DNA of 64,000 bases from assembly GCA_963767645.1 (NCBI GenBank), contig CAVYEW010000004.1, positions 124,001-188,000 of the forward strand, given 5' to 3'. The translations under genes and the position numbers were made by a program. Under the pieces are notes generated by a model, which was given only the letters and a program-made list of their open reading frames with translations, was not told the DNA's origin and did not search any database. Below, piece by piece: positions 26,757-34,402 of the stretch. The stretch comes from DATFDN01 sp963767645. GTDB lineage: Bacteria > Pseudomonadota > Alphaproteobacteria > Acetobacterales > Acetobacteraceae. Position 1 is the stretch's first letter. The number at the start of each line of letters is the position of its first letter.

Positions 26757-28154
26757 ATGCCCGACTTCACCCGAACCTGGGACGTGCTGGTCGCGGGCGG
26801 CGGCAACGCCGCGCTGTGCGCGGCGATCACGGCGCGGCAGGCGGGCGCCAGCGTGCTGTTGGCCGAGCACGCGCCCCGCGCCTTTCGCGGCGGCAACAGC
26901 CGGCACACGCGCAACCTGCGGGCCATGCACACGCAGCCGACAGGGGTCCTGACCGACGCCTACCTGGAGGACGAGTACTGGGACGACCTGCTGCGCGTCA
27001 CCGGCGGCAACACCGACGAGGCGCTGGCGCGCATGACCATCCGCGCCTCCTCCGGCGTATTCGGCTTCATGCGCGACTGCGGCGTGCGGTTCCAGCCGTC
27101 GCTCACCGGGACGCTCAACCTGTCGCGCACCAACGCCTTCTTCCTCGGCGGCGGCAAGGCGTTGGTGAACGCCTACTATGTGACGGCCGAACGTCTCGGC
27201 ATCGACGTTCTTTATGATACCGAAGTGCTGGCGCTGCACATGGAGCGCGGCGCGGTGCGCGCGGCGGACATCACCTACAAGGGCTTCCCGTACACCGTGC
27301 AGACGCGCGCGGTGGTGGCGGCAAGCGGCGGGTTCCAGGGCAATCTGGACTGGATGCGCGAGTACTGGGGCGACGCGGTGGACAATTTCGTCATCCGCGG
27401 CACGCCGTACAACCGCGGCCGGGTGCTCAAAAACCTGCTCGACCAGGGCGTCGCCAGTGTCGGCGATCCGACGCAGTGCCATGCCGTCGCACTGGACGCG
27501 CGGGCGCCGAAATTCGACGGCGGGATTACGACCCGGCTCGACAGCGTGCCGTTCAGCATCGTCGTGAACCGCAATGCCGAGCGGTTCTACGACGAAGGCC
27601 AGGATGTCTGGCCCAAGCGCTACGCCATCTGGGGCCGGCTGATCGCGCAGCAGCCCGGCCAGATCGCCTACTCCGTCTGCGACGCCAAGGCGGTGACGCT
27701 GTTCATGCCCTCGGTCTATCCGGCGATCCAGGCGGACACGCTGGGCGAGCTTGCCGAGCGCCTTGGGCTGGATCCGCTGAGGCTGCGCGCGACGGTTGAT
27801 TGCTACAACCAGGCCGTCCGTCCGGGCCGGTTCGACAATACGCGCCTGGACGGCAGCGCGACCGAGGGGCTGGACCCGCCGAAGACCAACTGGGCGCGGA
27901 CCATCGACACGCCGCCCTTCTATGGCTACCCGCTGCGGCCGGGGATCACCTTCACCTATCTCGGCCTGCGGGTGGACGAGCGGGCACAGGTGCTAATGCA
28001 GGACGGCAGGCCGGCCGCCAACCTGTTCGCCTCCGGCGAGATCATGGCCGGCAACATCCTGGGCCGAGGCTATCTGGCCGGGTTCGGCATGACCATCGGC
28101 ACAGTGTTCGGCCGCATCGCAGGGGAGCAGGCGGCACGCCATGCGCGAAACTGA
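26757..28154 (+). CDS. tcuA: FAD-dependent tricarballylate dehydrogenase TcuA
   Basis: A 465-residue flavoprotein of the fumarate-reductase/succinate-dehydrogenase flavin superfamily. In TcuA the enzyme oxidises tricarballylate to cis-aconitate so that it can enter the TCA cycle. The FAD site is DVLVAGGGNAALCAAITARQ near residue 9. Other marks are FRGGNSRHTRNLRAMH, LGGGKALVNAYYVTAERLG, VAASGGFQGNLDWM and the C-terminal FASGEIMAGNILGRGYLAGFG. The last 14 bases overlap tcuB, the normal order. The tcuC transporter and tcuR regulator are not here. Confidence 0.9.
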   Translation: MPDFTRTWDVLVAGGGNAALCAAITARQAGASVLLAEHAPRAFRGGNSRHTRNLRAMHTQPTGVLTDAYLEDEYWDDLLRVTGGNTDEALARMTIRASSGVFGFMRDCGVRFQPSLTGTLNLSRTNAFFLGGGKALVNAYYVTAERLGIDVLYDTEVLALHMERGAVRAADITYKGFPYTVQTRAVVAASGGFQGNLDWMREYWGDAVDNFVIRGTPYNRGRVLKNLLDQGVASVGDPTQCHAVALDARAPKFDGGITTRLDSVPFSIVVNRNAERFYDEGQDVWPKRYAIWGRLIAQQPGQIAYSVCDAKAVTLFMPSVYPAIQADTLGELAERLGLDPLRLRATVDCYNQAVRPGRFDNTRLDGSATEGLDPPKTNWARTIDTPPFYGYPLRPGITFTYLGLRVDERAQVLMQDGRPAANLFASGEIMAGNILGRGYLAGFGMTIGTVFGRIAGEQAARHARN

Positions 28155-29250
28155 TGCGGTCCGCGAGGCGCGGCGCGAGATGGAGGTGTGCAACGCCTGC
28201 CGCTACTGCGAAGGCTTCTGCGCGGTGTTTCCGGCAATGGAGCTGCGGCGCGAGTTCTCCGCCGGCGACCTGAGCTATCTCGCCAATCTGTGTCACAATT
28301 GCCGGGGCTGCTACTACGCCTGCCAGTATGCGCCGCCGCACGAATGGGGCATCAACGTCCCGCGCAGCCTCGCCGTGCTGCGGGCGCAGAGCTATGAAGA
28401 GTATGCGTGGCCCGCTCCGCTGGCGCACGCGTTCCACCGCAACGGCATGCTGGTCGCGCTGCTGACCGCTGCGGCGCTGGCGCTTGTCCTGATCCTGACG
28501 ATCGGGCTCAACGACGATGCGGCGCTGTATGCAAGCCGTGGCGTGCAGCCGGAGAGCTTCTATCAGGTGATCCCGCTCTGGGTGATGCAGGCCGTTGCCA
28601 TCGCTACCTTCGTGTTCTCGCTTGCGGCGCTGGCGATGGGAGCATTGCGGTTCTGGCGCGATGCGGGCGCCCAGCGCGCGGTCTCGGCGTCGGCGCTCGG
28701 GCGGGCGCTGTGGGACGTACTCAGCCTGCGCAACCTTGGCGGCGGCGGGCATGGCTGCAACGACAACTCCGAGCGGTTCTCGATGACCCGCCGGTGGCTG
28801 CATCACGCGATGTTCTATGGGTTCCTGCTCTGCTTCGCCGCCACCTGCGTCGGCTTCTTCTATCATGCCGTGCTCGGCTGGCCGGCGCCCTATCCGTTCG
28901 TGAGCGCCCCGGTGCTGCTGGGGACGATCGGTGGCGTCGCACTGATGGCCGGCACGGGCGGGTTGCTGGCGATGAAGCTGGTGGACGATCCTCTTCCTCA
29001 GGCGCGCGCCCTGCTGGGCGCCGATGCGGCGCTGTTGCTGCTGCTGTTTCTTGCGGCGGGTACCGGCCTGGCCGTGCTGGGCCTGCGCGCCACCGCCGGC
29101 ATGGGCGTCGCGCTCGCGGTCCATCTCGGCTTCATCCTGGCGCTGTTCGTGCTGCTCCCGTACACCAAGATGGTGCATGGCGTGTACCGCAGTGCGGCGC
29201 TGCTGCGCGCCGCCATCGAAGGGCGGGACGCGCCGGCCGCCCTGGACTAG
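28141..29250 (+). CDS. tcuB: Tricarballylate utilization protein TcuB (4Fe-4S membrane electron acceptor)
   Basis: A 369-residue membrane protein that takes electrons from TcuA to the quinone pool. The N-terminal part holds two Cys clusters: CNACRYCEGFC (about 17-27) and CHNCRGCYYACQYAPPHEWG (about 51-70), as for two 4Fe-4S centres. About six membrane helices follow, with haem-candidate histidines in TRRWLHHAMFYG and FFYHAVLG. The gene overlaps tcuA by 14 bp. A long leftward antisense frame here is a codon-usage artefact. Confidence 0.9.
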   Translation: MRETDAVREARREMEVCNACRYCEGFCAVFPAMELRREFSAGDLSYLANLCHNCRGCYYACQYAPPHEWGINVPRSLAVLRAQSYEEYAWPAPLAHAFHRNGMLVALLTAAALALVLILTIGLNDDAALYASRGVQPESFYQVIPLWVMQAVAIATFVFSLAALAMGALRFWRDAGAQRAVSASALGRALWDVLSLRNLGGGGHGCNDNSERFSMTRRWLHHAMFYGFLLCFAATCVGFFYHAVLGWPAPYPFVSAPVLLGTIGGVALMAGTGGLLAMKLVDDPLPQARALLGADAALLLLLFLAAGTGLAVLGLRATAGMGVALAVHLGFILALFVLLPYTKMVHGVYRSAALLRAAIEGRDAPAALD

Positions 29251-29301
29251 GGTCCAGCCCGACGGGCGAACCGCGCCGGCACGGCCACGTTCAGCCTGAT
29301 C

Positions 29302-30390
29302 ATGCCCCAAGCCAGTCCCGAGTTGATCGTCCACAAGAGCGAGCCGCTCAATGCCGAGGCGCCGCTGACTTCGCTCGCGGGGGCTTTCGTCACGCCGGTC
29401 GAGCGCTTCTATATCCGCACGCATGGCGAAATCCCCCGCTTGGATGCCGCTGCCCATCGGCTGCGCGTCGAGGGCTTGGTCTCCGAGCCGCTCGACCTTT
29501 CCATGCAGGAGCTGCGCTCGCGGTTTCCGCGCCGCGTGGTCACGGCGACGCTGCAATGCGCCGGCAATCGGCGGGCCGAGCTGAGCAAGGTCGCGGCGGT
29601 CAGCGGCACGAAATGGGGCCCGGGGGCGATCGGCACGGCTGAATGGGGGGGCGCGGCGTTAGGCGACGTGCTGCGCGCCGCCGGCATCTGGGAGGACACG
29701 ACGGCGGAGCTGCACGTCGCCTTCGAATCCGCCGACAAGGTCAGCAAGGAGGGCCGCCGGTTCACCTACGGCGCCTCCATTCCCCTCGCCAAGGCACTGT
29801 CCGCCGAAGTCCTGCTGGCGGACGAAATGAATGGCCTGCCCCTCGCGCCCGAACACGGCTTTCCGCTGCGCGCCATTGTGCCGGGCTATATCGGCGCCCG
29901 CAGCCCGAAATGGCTTACCGCCATCCGCGTGCAGGACACGCCGTCCGCCAACCTGTTCCAGCAAAAGGAGTACAAGCTCTACCCGCCGGGGATGAGCCCG
30001 GACGGCATCGATCCGGACGCCGGTACGATTCTGTATGAATTCCCGCTGCATGCCGCGACCTGTGCTCCGGCTGAAGGCGAAGTGCTGCGAGCCGGCCCGG
30101 TGATGCTGCGCGGCTATGCGGTTGCCTCGGCCCGCCCGATCGAGCGGGTCGAGGTGAGCACGGATGCCGGCCGGTCGTGGACGCGCGCGGAGATCGAGGC
30201 GGGGCAGGGCGACCGGTGGGCCTGGGTGCTGTGGACGGCGTGCATCGAGCTGCCGTCAGGCGCGCACGAGGTGATCGTGCGCGCCTGGGACGGAGCCGCC
30301 CAGACCCAGCCCGAGCGGGCGGAGCATGTCTGGAACCCGAAGGGCTATGTCTCGAGTGCCTGGCACCGCGTTCGGGTGCGGGTGGAGTGA
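29302..30390 (+). CDS. Sulfite oxidase-like molybdopterin enzyme
   Basis: A 362-residue molybdenum-cofactor oxidoreductase. It begins HKSEPLNAEAPLTSLAGAFV and VERFYIRTHGEIP, then the Mo-coordinating cysteine in TATLQCAGNRRAEL. WGGAALGDVLRAAGIW and GFPLRAIVPGYIGARSPKWL are typical of the sulfite-oxidase fold, and the C-terminal Mo-Co dimerisation domain runs from about residue 250 (VMLRGYAVASARPIERVEVS). There is no signal peptide and no haem domain, so it is the cytosolic plant-type architecture. It lies 51 bp after tcuB, probably in the same operon, although sulfite oxidation has no obvious tie to tricarballylate. Confidence 0.88.
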   Translation: MPQASPELIVHKSEPLNAEAPLTSLAGAFVTPVERFYIRTHGEIPRLDAAAHRLRVEGLVSEPLDLSMQELRSRFPRRVVTATLQCAGNRRAELSKVAAVSGTKWGPGAIGTAEWGGAALGDVLRAAGIWEDTTAELHVAFESADKVSKEGRRFTYGASIPLAKALSAEVLLADEMNGLPLAPEHGFPLRAIVPGYIGARSPKWLTAIRVQDTPSANLFQQKEYKLYPPGMSPDGIDPDAGTILYEFPLHAATCAPAEGEVLRAGPVMLRGYAVASARPIERVEVSTDAGRSWTRAEIEAGQGDRWAWVLWTACIELPSGAHEVIVRAWDGAAQTQPERAEHVWNPKGYVSSAWHRVRVRVE

Positions 30391-30402
30391 ACGCGAGACC
30401 GA

Positions 30403-31542
30403 TCAGGCCGTGAAGGTGAAGCTGCTTCCGGTAGCGCAGAGCACCAGCTTCTCCGGAATCTCCCGCTTGGCGAGGTCGATGAAGTTCTGCCCGCTGCAAT
30501 GCATCGGCAGGACATGCTCGAGGTCGAACGTCTTGAGCACCGCCATGATCTGGCGCAGGTAGTCGTCCGGCGCCGGTGCCAGATGGAAGCCGCCGACCAG
30601 CGCGTAGATTTTGCTGACGCCGGTTATGTCCTGCGCGCGCCTGAGCGTGTTGATGATTCCGGCATGGCCGCACGAGCTGATCACCACGAGCCCGCGATCG
30701 CCCAGCCGGAAGCAGGTCGCGTGCTCGTGCCAATGCTGATCGGGCACCGGCTTGCCGGCCAGTTCCGCGGCGGTGAAGTGGTGATCCATGTACGCGTCCG
30801 CATCGCATCCGAGCCCATTCCGGACGCCATATTCAACCCAGGTATTCGGCAGCACGTGTTCGATGCTGGTACGCGGCACCGCGCCGGTGGTGAAGGCGTG
30901 GCCTTCTATGATAATGGGCACTTCCGAGAGCACCGGCTGCACGTCCAGAGCCTTCAGCCTGCGGCGGTCCAAGGGGGTGCCGAAATCCGTGAAACTGCCA
31001 TCTGCATTGTGGTTGAAGCGGTGGCAGAAATTGTCCTCCCCGCCCGTGTACAAGCGCAAATCCTTGCGCATCCGCGCGCGCTGCGCCTCCAGGAAGCCCA
31101 TCAGGCCGCCGACATGATCGTAGTGACCATGGCTGATGATCAGCGCGTCAACCTGGCCGACATCGATCTTCAGGAGTTCGAGGTTGTTTGCATAAACGTC
31201 CGGCGTGAAGCCGAAGTCGAGCAGATAGCGGCGCATCTCCTCGCCCCTGCGCGATTCAAGGTGCAGCGCCAGACCCCATTCGCTCTCGAGGGTTTTTCCC
31301 TGCGGCGCCTCCGGAAATCCCGTGCGCCGGATGGTCAGGCCGGGCAGATCCGCCGGGCGCAGGAAGATGTCGTGCGTGCCGTCGGTGATCTCCCGTACGG
31401 TTAGCTGGTCGATGACCGGCGCGTCGATCCGCACCGGATCGGCACGGGACGAACGGTCGAGGGGAATGCTACAGGCCAGCAGCGACCCGCCGAGCACGGC
31501 CGATCCTTGCAAGAAGCCGCGGCGGTCCAATGAGAGGCGCAT
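30403..31542 (-). CDS. Tat-exported metallo-beta-lactamase-fold hydrolase
   Basis: A 379-residue metallo-hydrolase of the COG1237 type (related to the methanopterin-pathway RFA-P synthase, though bacterial members have uncertain roles). The signal LDRRGFLQGSAVLGGSLLAC has twin arginines (7-8) and a possible lipobox LLAC, so it may be a lipoprotein. The metal-binding motif is SHGHYDHVGG. Later ligands lie in SSCGHAGIINTL and LVGGFHLAP, and PMHCSGQNF closes the domain. It is convergent with the sulfite-oxidase-like gene. Confidence 0.85.
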   Translation of the reverse strand: MRLSLDRRGFLQGSAVLGGSLLACSIPLDRSSRADPVRIDAPVIDQLTVREITDGTHDIFLRPADLPGLTIRRTGFPEAPQGKTLESEWGLALHLESRRGEEMRRYLLDFGFTPDVYANNLELLKIDVGQVDALIISHGHYDHVGGLMGFLEAQRARMRKDLRLYTGGEDNFCHRFNHNADGSFTDFGTPLDRRRLKALDVQPVLSEVPIIIEGHAFTTGAVPRTSIEHVLPNTWVEYGVRNGLGCDADAYMDHHFTAAELAGKPVPDQHWHEHATCFRLGDRGLVVISSCGHAGIINTLRRAQDITGVSKIYALVGGFHLAPAPDDYLRQIMAVLKTFDLEHVLPMHCSGQNFIDLAKREIPEKLVLCATGSSFTFTA

Positions 31543-31625
31543 GGCTGGCGACCTTTATTTTCTGCTCCGATCGTATCGATGGCTATGATCGGGAGCAAGG
31601 TTCTGGGCGCCCGCCGCCCATTGTC

Positions 31626-32921
31626 CTAGGCCAGCGCCGCGGCCACCCAGCCGGCCCAGGCCAGCACGGCGCGGTCCTCGCCCTGGCGTCCGACCACCTG
31701 GACGCCGAGCGGCAGCCCGTTCGGACCGGTGCCGGCCGGGACCGTCACGCAGGGGACATGCAGGCTGGTCCAGATGAAATTGAAGGCCGGATCGCCGGTC
31801 CACTCCAGCTTGGACGGCGCCTCGCCTGGGGCCGAGGGGGTGACAAGCACGTCCAGCTCGTCCGTGGCCTCGGTGAAGCCGTCCTGCGCGCGTCGGAACA
31901 CGGCATAGACGCGGTCGATGTCCTCCGCGCTCTGGCGCAGGCCGAATTCGAGCCGATCCAGGAGCAGGTCGCTGATCTGCTCCCGCCGCTCGGCCAGTTC
32001 CCAGCCCAGCGCCCGCGCGCTCTCGGCGTTCATCACGATTGGATGTGCCTCGACGAGGGCCGCGTATCCGGCCGGCAGCTCGCGGTCCGAGACCGTGGCG
32101 CCGGCGCGGGCGAGCGCATCGGCGACCCGGGGCAGCAGGGCTTGCGTCTCGGGCTGTGCCATGTCCCAGCTCGGCGTGCGGCAGATGCCGATGCGCGGCG
32201 CCCGATCGGGCCGGCGGTCCGGATCGCCGAGGTCGCGGCCGGAAACGGCTCCCGCCAGCAACGCGCAGTCGGCCACGCTGCGCGTCAGGACGCCGATCGT
32301 GTCAAGGCTCTCCGACATGATCTTCATGCCGCCCCGGTGGATCAGGCCGAAGCTCGGCTTGTAGCCGACAACGCCGCAATAGGCAGCGGGGCGGATCACG
32401 CTGCCGGCGGTCTGCGTGCCGTAGGCGAATGGGAAGAAGAAATCCGCGACCCCGGCCGCCGAGCCGCTGGACGATCCGCCCGGTGTGTGACCGGAGGCCG
32501 TGTGCAGCGCGTGCGGGTTGGCGGTCGGTCCCGGCTTGCGCGTAGCGAACTCGGTCGTGACCGTCTTGCAGTAACACCATGCGCCGGCTGCCCGCGCCCA
32601 AGCGACAGCGGCGGCATCGGCGCGGGGGCGCCAGCCGCGCCAGATTGGTGAGCCGTACTCCGTGGGCATATCGGCGGTGTCGAGCACGTCCTTCACGCCG
32701 AGCGGCAAGCCGTGTAGCGGGCCGGGGCGAAGCGAAGCCGCCGCCGCTCGCGCCTGATCGGGGTCGAAGTGCGCCAACGCTTGAATCCGCGGTTCGCGCG
32801 CCGCAACCCGGTCCAGGACGGCGGCGACCAGCGCCTCGGTCCGGAGCTTCCCATCACGGATCAGCCGCACCGTCTGGGTCGCGGTCAGACTGCACAGATC
32901 GGCCGGCAATCCATGAGGCAT
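31626..32921 (-). CDS. Amidase signature family protein
   Basis: A 431-residue Ser-cisSer-Lys amidase. The catalytic lysine is in GLPLGVKDVLDTADMP, the cis-serine in SGHTPGGSSSGSAAGVAD and the serine nucleophile in TQTAGSVIRPAAYCGVVG. The C-terminal PCVTVPAGTGPNGLPLGVQV is typical of GatA-like amidases. ATG 32921 is preferred because GGGAG lies upstream; ATG 32957 would add 12 residues without a clear ribosome site. It is a lone catabolic amidase rather than GatA, since no gatB or gatC is adjacent. Confidence 0.87.
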   Translation of the reverse strand: MPHGLPADLCSLTATQTVRLIRDGKLRTEALVAAVLDRVAAREPRIQALAHFDPDQARAAAASLRPGPLHGLPLGVKDVLDTADMPTEYGSPIWRGWRPRADAAAVAWARAAGAWCYCKTVTTEFATRKPGPTANPHALHTASGHTPGGSSSGSAAGVADFFFPFAYGTQTAGSVIRPAAYCGVVGYKPSFGLIHRGGMKIMSESLDTIGVLTRSVADCALLAGAVSGRDLGDPDRRPDRAPRIGICRTPSWDMAQPETQALLPRVADALARAGATVSDRELPAGYAALVEAHPIVMNAESARALGWELAERREQISDLLLDRLEFGLRQSAEDIDRVYAVFRRAQDGFTEATDELDVLVTPSAPGEAPSKLEWTGDPAFNFIWTSLHVPCVTVPAGTGPNGLPLGVQVVGRQGEDRAVLAWAGWVAAALA

Positions 32922-32957
32922 GGCTGAGGTCTCCCGCTTGCGACCCGCGTCACCCAT

Positions 32958-33323
32958 GAGCGAGATGAAGCTCTTCGTCAGCCTAGCTGCTCCAAGCGAA
33001 GGACGCTACCGATGCTTTGGCTGCGAACGCCAGGGCTCCCCCTCCGCGAGATTGTCTTGCCGATGAGTTCGCGTTGTCCATTTCCCATCGCCTTCTCAAT
33101 TATGGTGGCAAACATAACTATGCCATCAAGGCGCGCCACGCGCGGCGAACGACCCGCGTTCCTCCTTCCCAGCGTTCGCCTTGGCCATCTCGGCGCGCAG
33201 CCGTTCTCGCGCATCACGGCCGCGGCCGTGATCGCGGCAAGGCGGACGGGTCCAGCGCGAATCTCCTGTTTCGGCGAGGTCAAGACTGGCGCGGGCGCCG
33301 ATGCGGGCCCATCCTCAGTGGCG
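32958..33323. other. Intergenic region without a supported gene
   Basis: About 370 bp between the amidase start and the following plus-strand gene. Open frames exist on both strands but have no recognisable content, no ribosome site and no family motif. The only clear structure is a perfect 20-bp palindrome at 33213-33232. An AT-richer patch near 33085-33125 could hold a promoter, but I could not assign boxes. Confidence 0.5.
33213..33232. promoter_or_regulatory. Perfect 20-bp GC-rich palindrome
   Basis: ATCACGGCCGCGGCCGTGAT reads the same on both strands without a spacer. It lies about 90 bp upstream of the hypothetical gene at 33324. It could be a repressor operator or a cruciform-forming site; nothing else nearby explains it. 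Confidence 0.35.
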
Positions 33324-33857
33324 ATGGATCTCTCTCCCCCTTCTCCCGTCCGCGTCCGGCGCAGCCCCGAGGGCCTGCTGACCTACATGATCGATATGGC
33401 GCCCGAGGAGCTGCCGCGGGTGCGCGGACGCGATCTGGAACGCGCCTGGTACGCGGCCCGGGAAGCGGCGATCGCGTCGGCTTGGGGCGCGGCGCGCGGA
33501 TTCCGGTTCCGCCGCGCTGACGGCAGCGTGATCGAACTCGCGCTGTCCGACCGCGACGCGGCATGCTGGGCCGGTGCGGTAGATAGCACGGTGGGACTGT
33601 CGAGCAGCTACGGATTGTCGGTCTGCCTCCGCCTGCTGGCGATGGTCGATCTGCTGGCCCGCGCCGCATGGGCGGCGCCGTTCTGCCAGCTCGCGCCGGA
33701 CGGGGCGGAGCTTGACCTGGCCCTGCTCCGCGCTGCCGCCGCCGCGCCCCTGAACGCCGATCTCCGCTTCGAGGAAGCGCCGTTCCGAACCTATCTTGGC
33801 CGGCCCGCCCTCGATGCGCCCGCCGGAGCTTCGAGCTATCCAGGTGGCCCCGCATGA
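33324..33857 (+). CDS. Hypothetical protein
   Basis: A 177-residue protein with no family I recognise. It begins MDLSPPSPVRVRRSPEGLL, has a helical segment RGRDLERAWYAAREAAIASA, a beta-like region FRFRRADGSVIELALSDRDA and ends PAGASSYPGGPA. No signal peptide or membrane segment. Its stop overlaps the start of the following lipoprotein gene (ATGA), so the two are made together. The start at 33324 is an estimate: the frame stays open upstream for about 300 bases, but that part looks non-coding. Confidence 0.55.
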   Translation: MDLSPPSPVRVRRSPEGLLTYMIDMAPEELPRVRGRDLERAWYAAREAAIASAWGAARGFRFRRADGSVIELALSDRDAACWAGAVDSTVGLSSSYGLSVCLRLLAMVDLLARAAWAAPFCQLAPDGAELDLALLRAAAAAPLNADLRFEEAPFRTYLGRPALDAPAGASSYPGGPA

Positions 33858-34204
33858 GAGCGAATGGACATGCGGCGCTTGGCGCGGGACTGCTGCTGGC
33901 CGTCCTGGCCGGGTGCGCGCAGCGGCAGTCGAACCTTTCGGTCACTGACCGCGCAACCATCGCCGCGTGCCGGAGTCATGCCGACCAAGTGTATGACCGA
34001 TTGAACCGGGGCGCGATCTATAATCTGAGCAGCAACGACGCGCCGAACTCCAGCACTGGGCTGGTCGGCGATCCCACGAGGGCGTTGTCCGCCCGTTTTG
34101 CCCGCGACCGCATGATCGACCGCTGCGTCGGGGGCGCCGGCACAGCTGGCAGCCCCGCAGTCGCCCCGTCCTTCTCCGTCCCCGCGGCCACCCCGACGCG
34201 CTGA
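33854..34204 (+). CDS. Small putative lipoprotein
   Basis: A 116-residue protein with a lipoprotein signal: a basic start, a hydrophobic stretch ALGAGLLLAVLAGC and the lipidation Cys at about residue 21. The mature part has two further Cys (IAACRSHADQ and DRCVGG), suggesting a disulfide, and an Asn/Ser-rich middle (YNLSSNDAPNSSTG). No family recognised. It overlaps the preceding hypothetical gene by four bases. A GC-rich stem-loop follows the stop. Confidence 0.7.
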   Translation: MRANGHAALGAGLLLAVLAGCAQRQSNLSVTDRATIAACRSHADQVYDRLNRGAIYNLSSNDAPNSSTGLVGDPTRALSARFARDRMIDRCVGGAGTAGSPAVAPSFSVPAATPTR

Positions 34205-34227
34205 CGGCGGGCACGTGGTGCAGCCTG

Positions 34228-34244
34228 CCCCGGCTTGGCCGGGG
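34228..34244 (+). terminator. GC stem-loop after the lipoprotein gene
   Basis: CCCCGGC and GCCGGGG form a perfect 7-bp stem with a TTG loop, 24 bases after the stop codon. There is no T-tract, so termination by this hairpin alone is uncertain; it may instead protect the mRNA end. Confidence 0.35.
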
Positions 34245-34273
34245 GAGGCCGGGCGACTGCTTTCCGGTAAGCC

Positions 34274-34297
34274 GAATTTAGCAGGAAATTCTTTTTT
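34274..34297 (+). promoter_or_regulatory. AT-rich inverted repeat in the cysJ leader
   Basis: GAATTT and AAATTC (34274-34291) flank the six bases AGCAGG and are followed by TTTTTT. It is a rare AT-rich spot in this GC-rich DNA, about 110 bp upstream of cysJ. It could be an operator for a sulfur regulator of the LysR or Rrf2 type, or a weak terminator of the lipoprotein transcript. The sequence alone does not decide. Confidence 0.4.
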
Positions 34298-34402
34298 CAG
34301 GTGCCGCGGTTGCACCCGAAGGGAAAAAGCATCTCTTTGCAGGAAGCAGGCGCGCCTGATATCGGCCGTGCCGCCCTCGCTACCGCCGCTTAGGAGACGC
34401 TC

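Noticed and set aside
28042..29556. A 504-codon minus-strand open frame opposite tcuB
   Set aside because: tcuB has its Fe-S cysteine motifs and helices on the plus strand; the antisense frame is low-complexity His/Gln/Arg.
32978..33283. A 101-codon minus-strand frame in the amidase-hypothetical gap
   Set aside because: No ribosome site, no family content, and it lies across the 20-bp palindrome.
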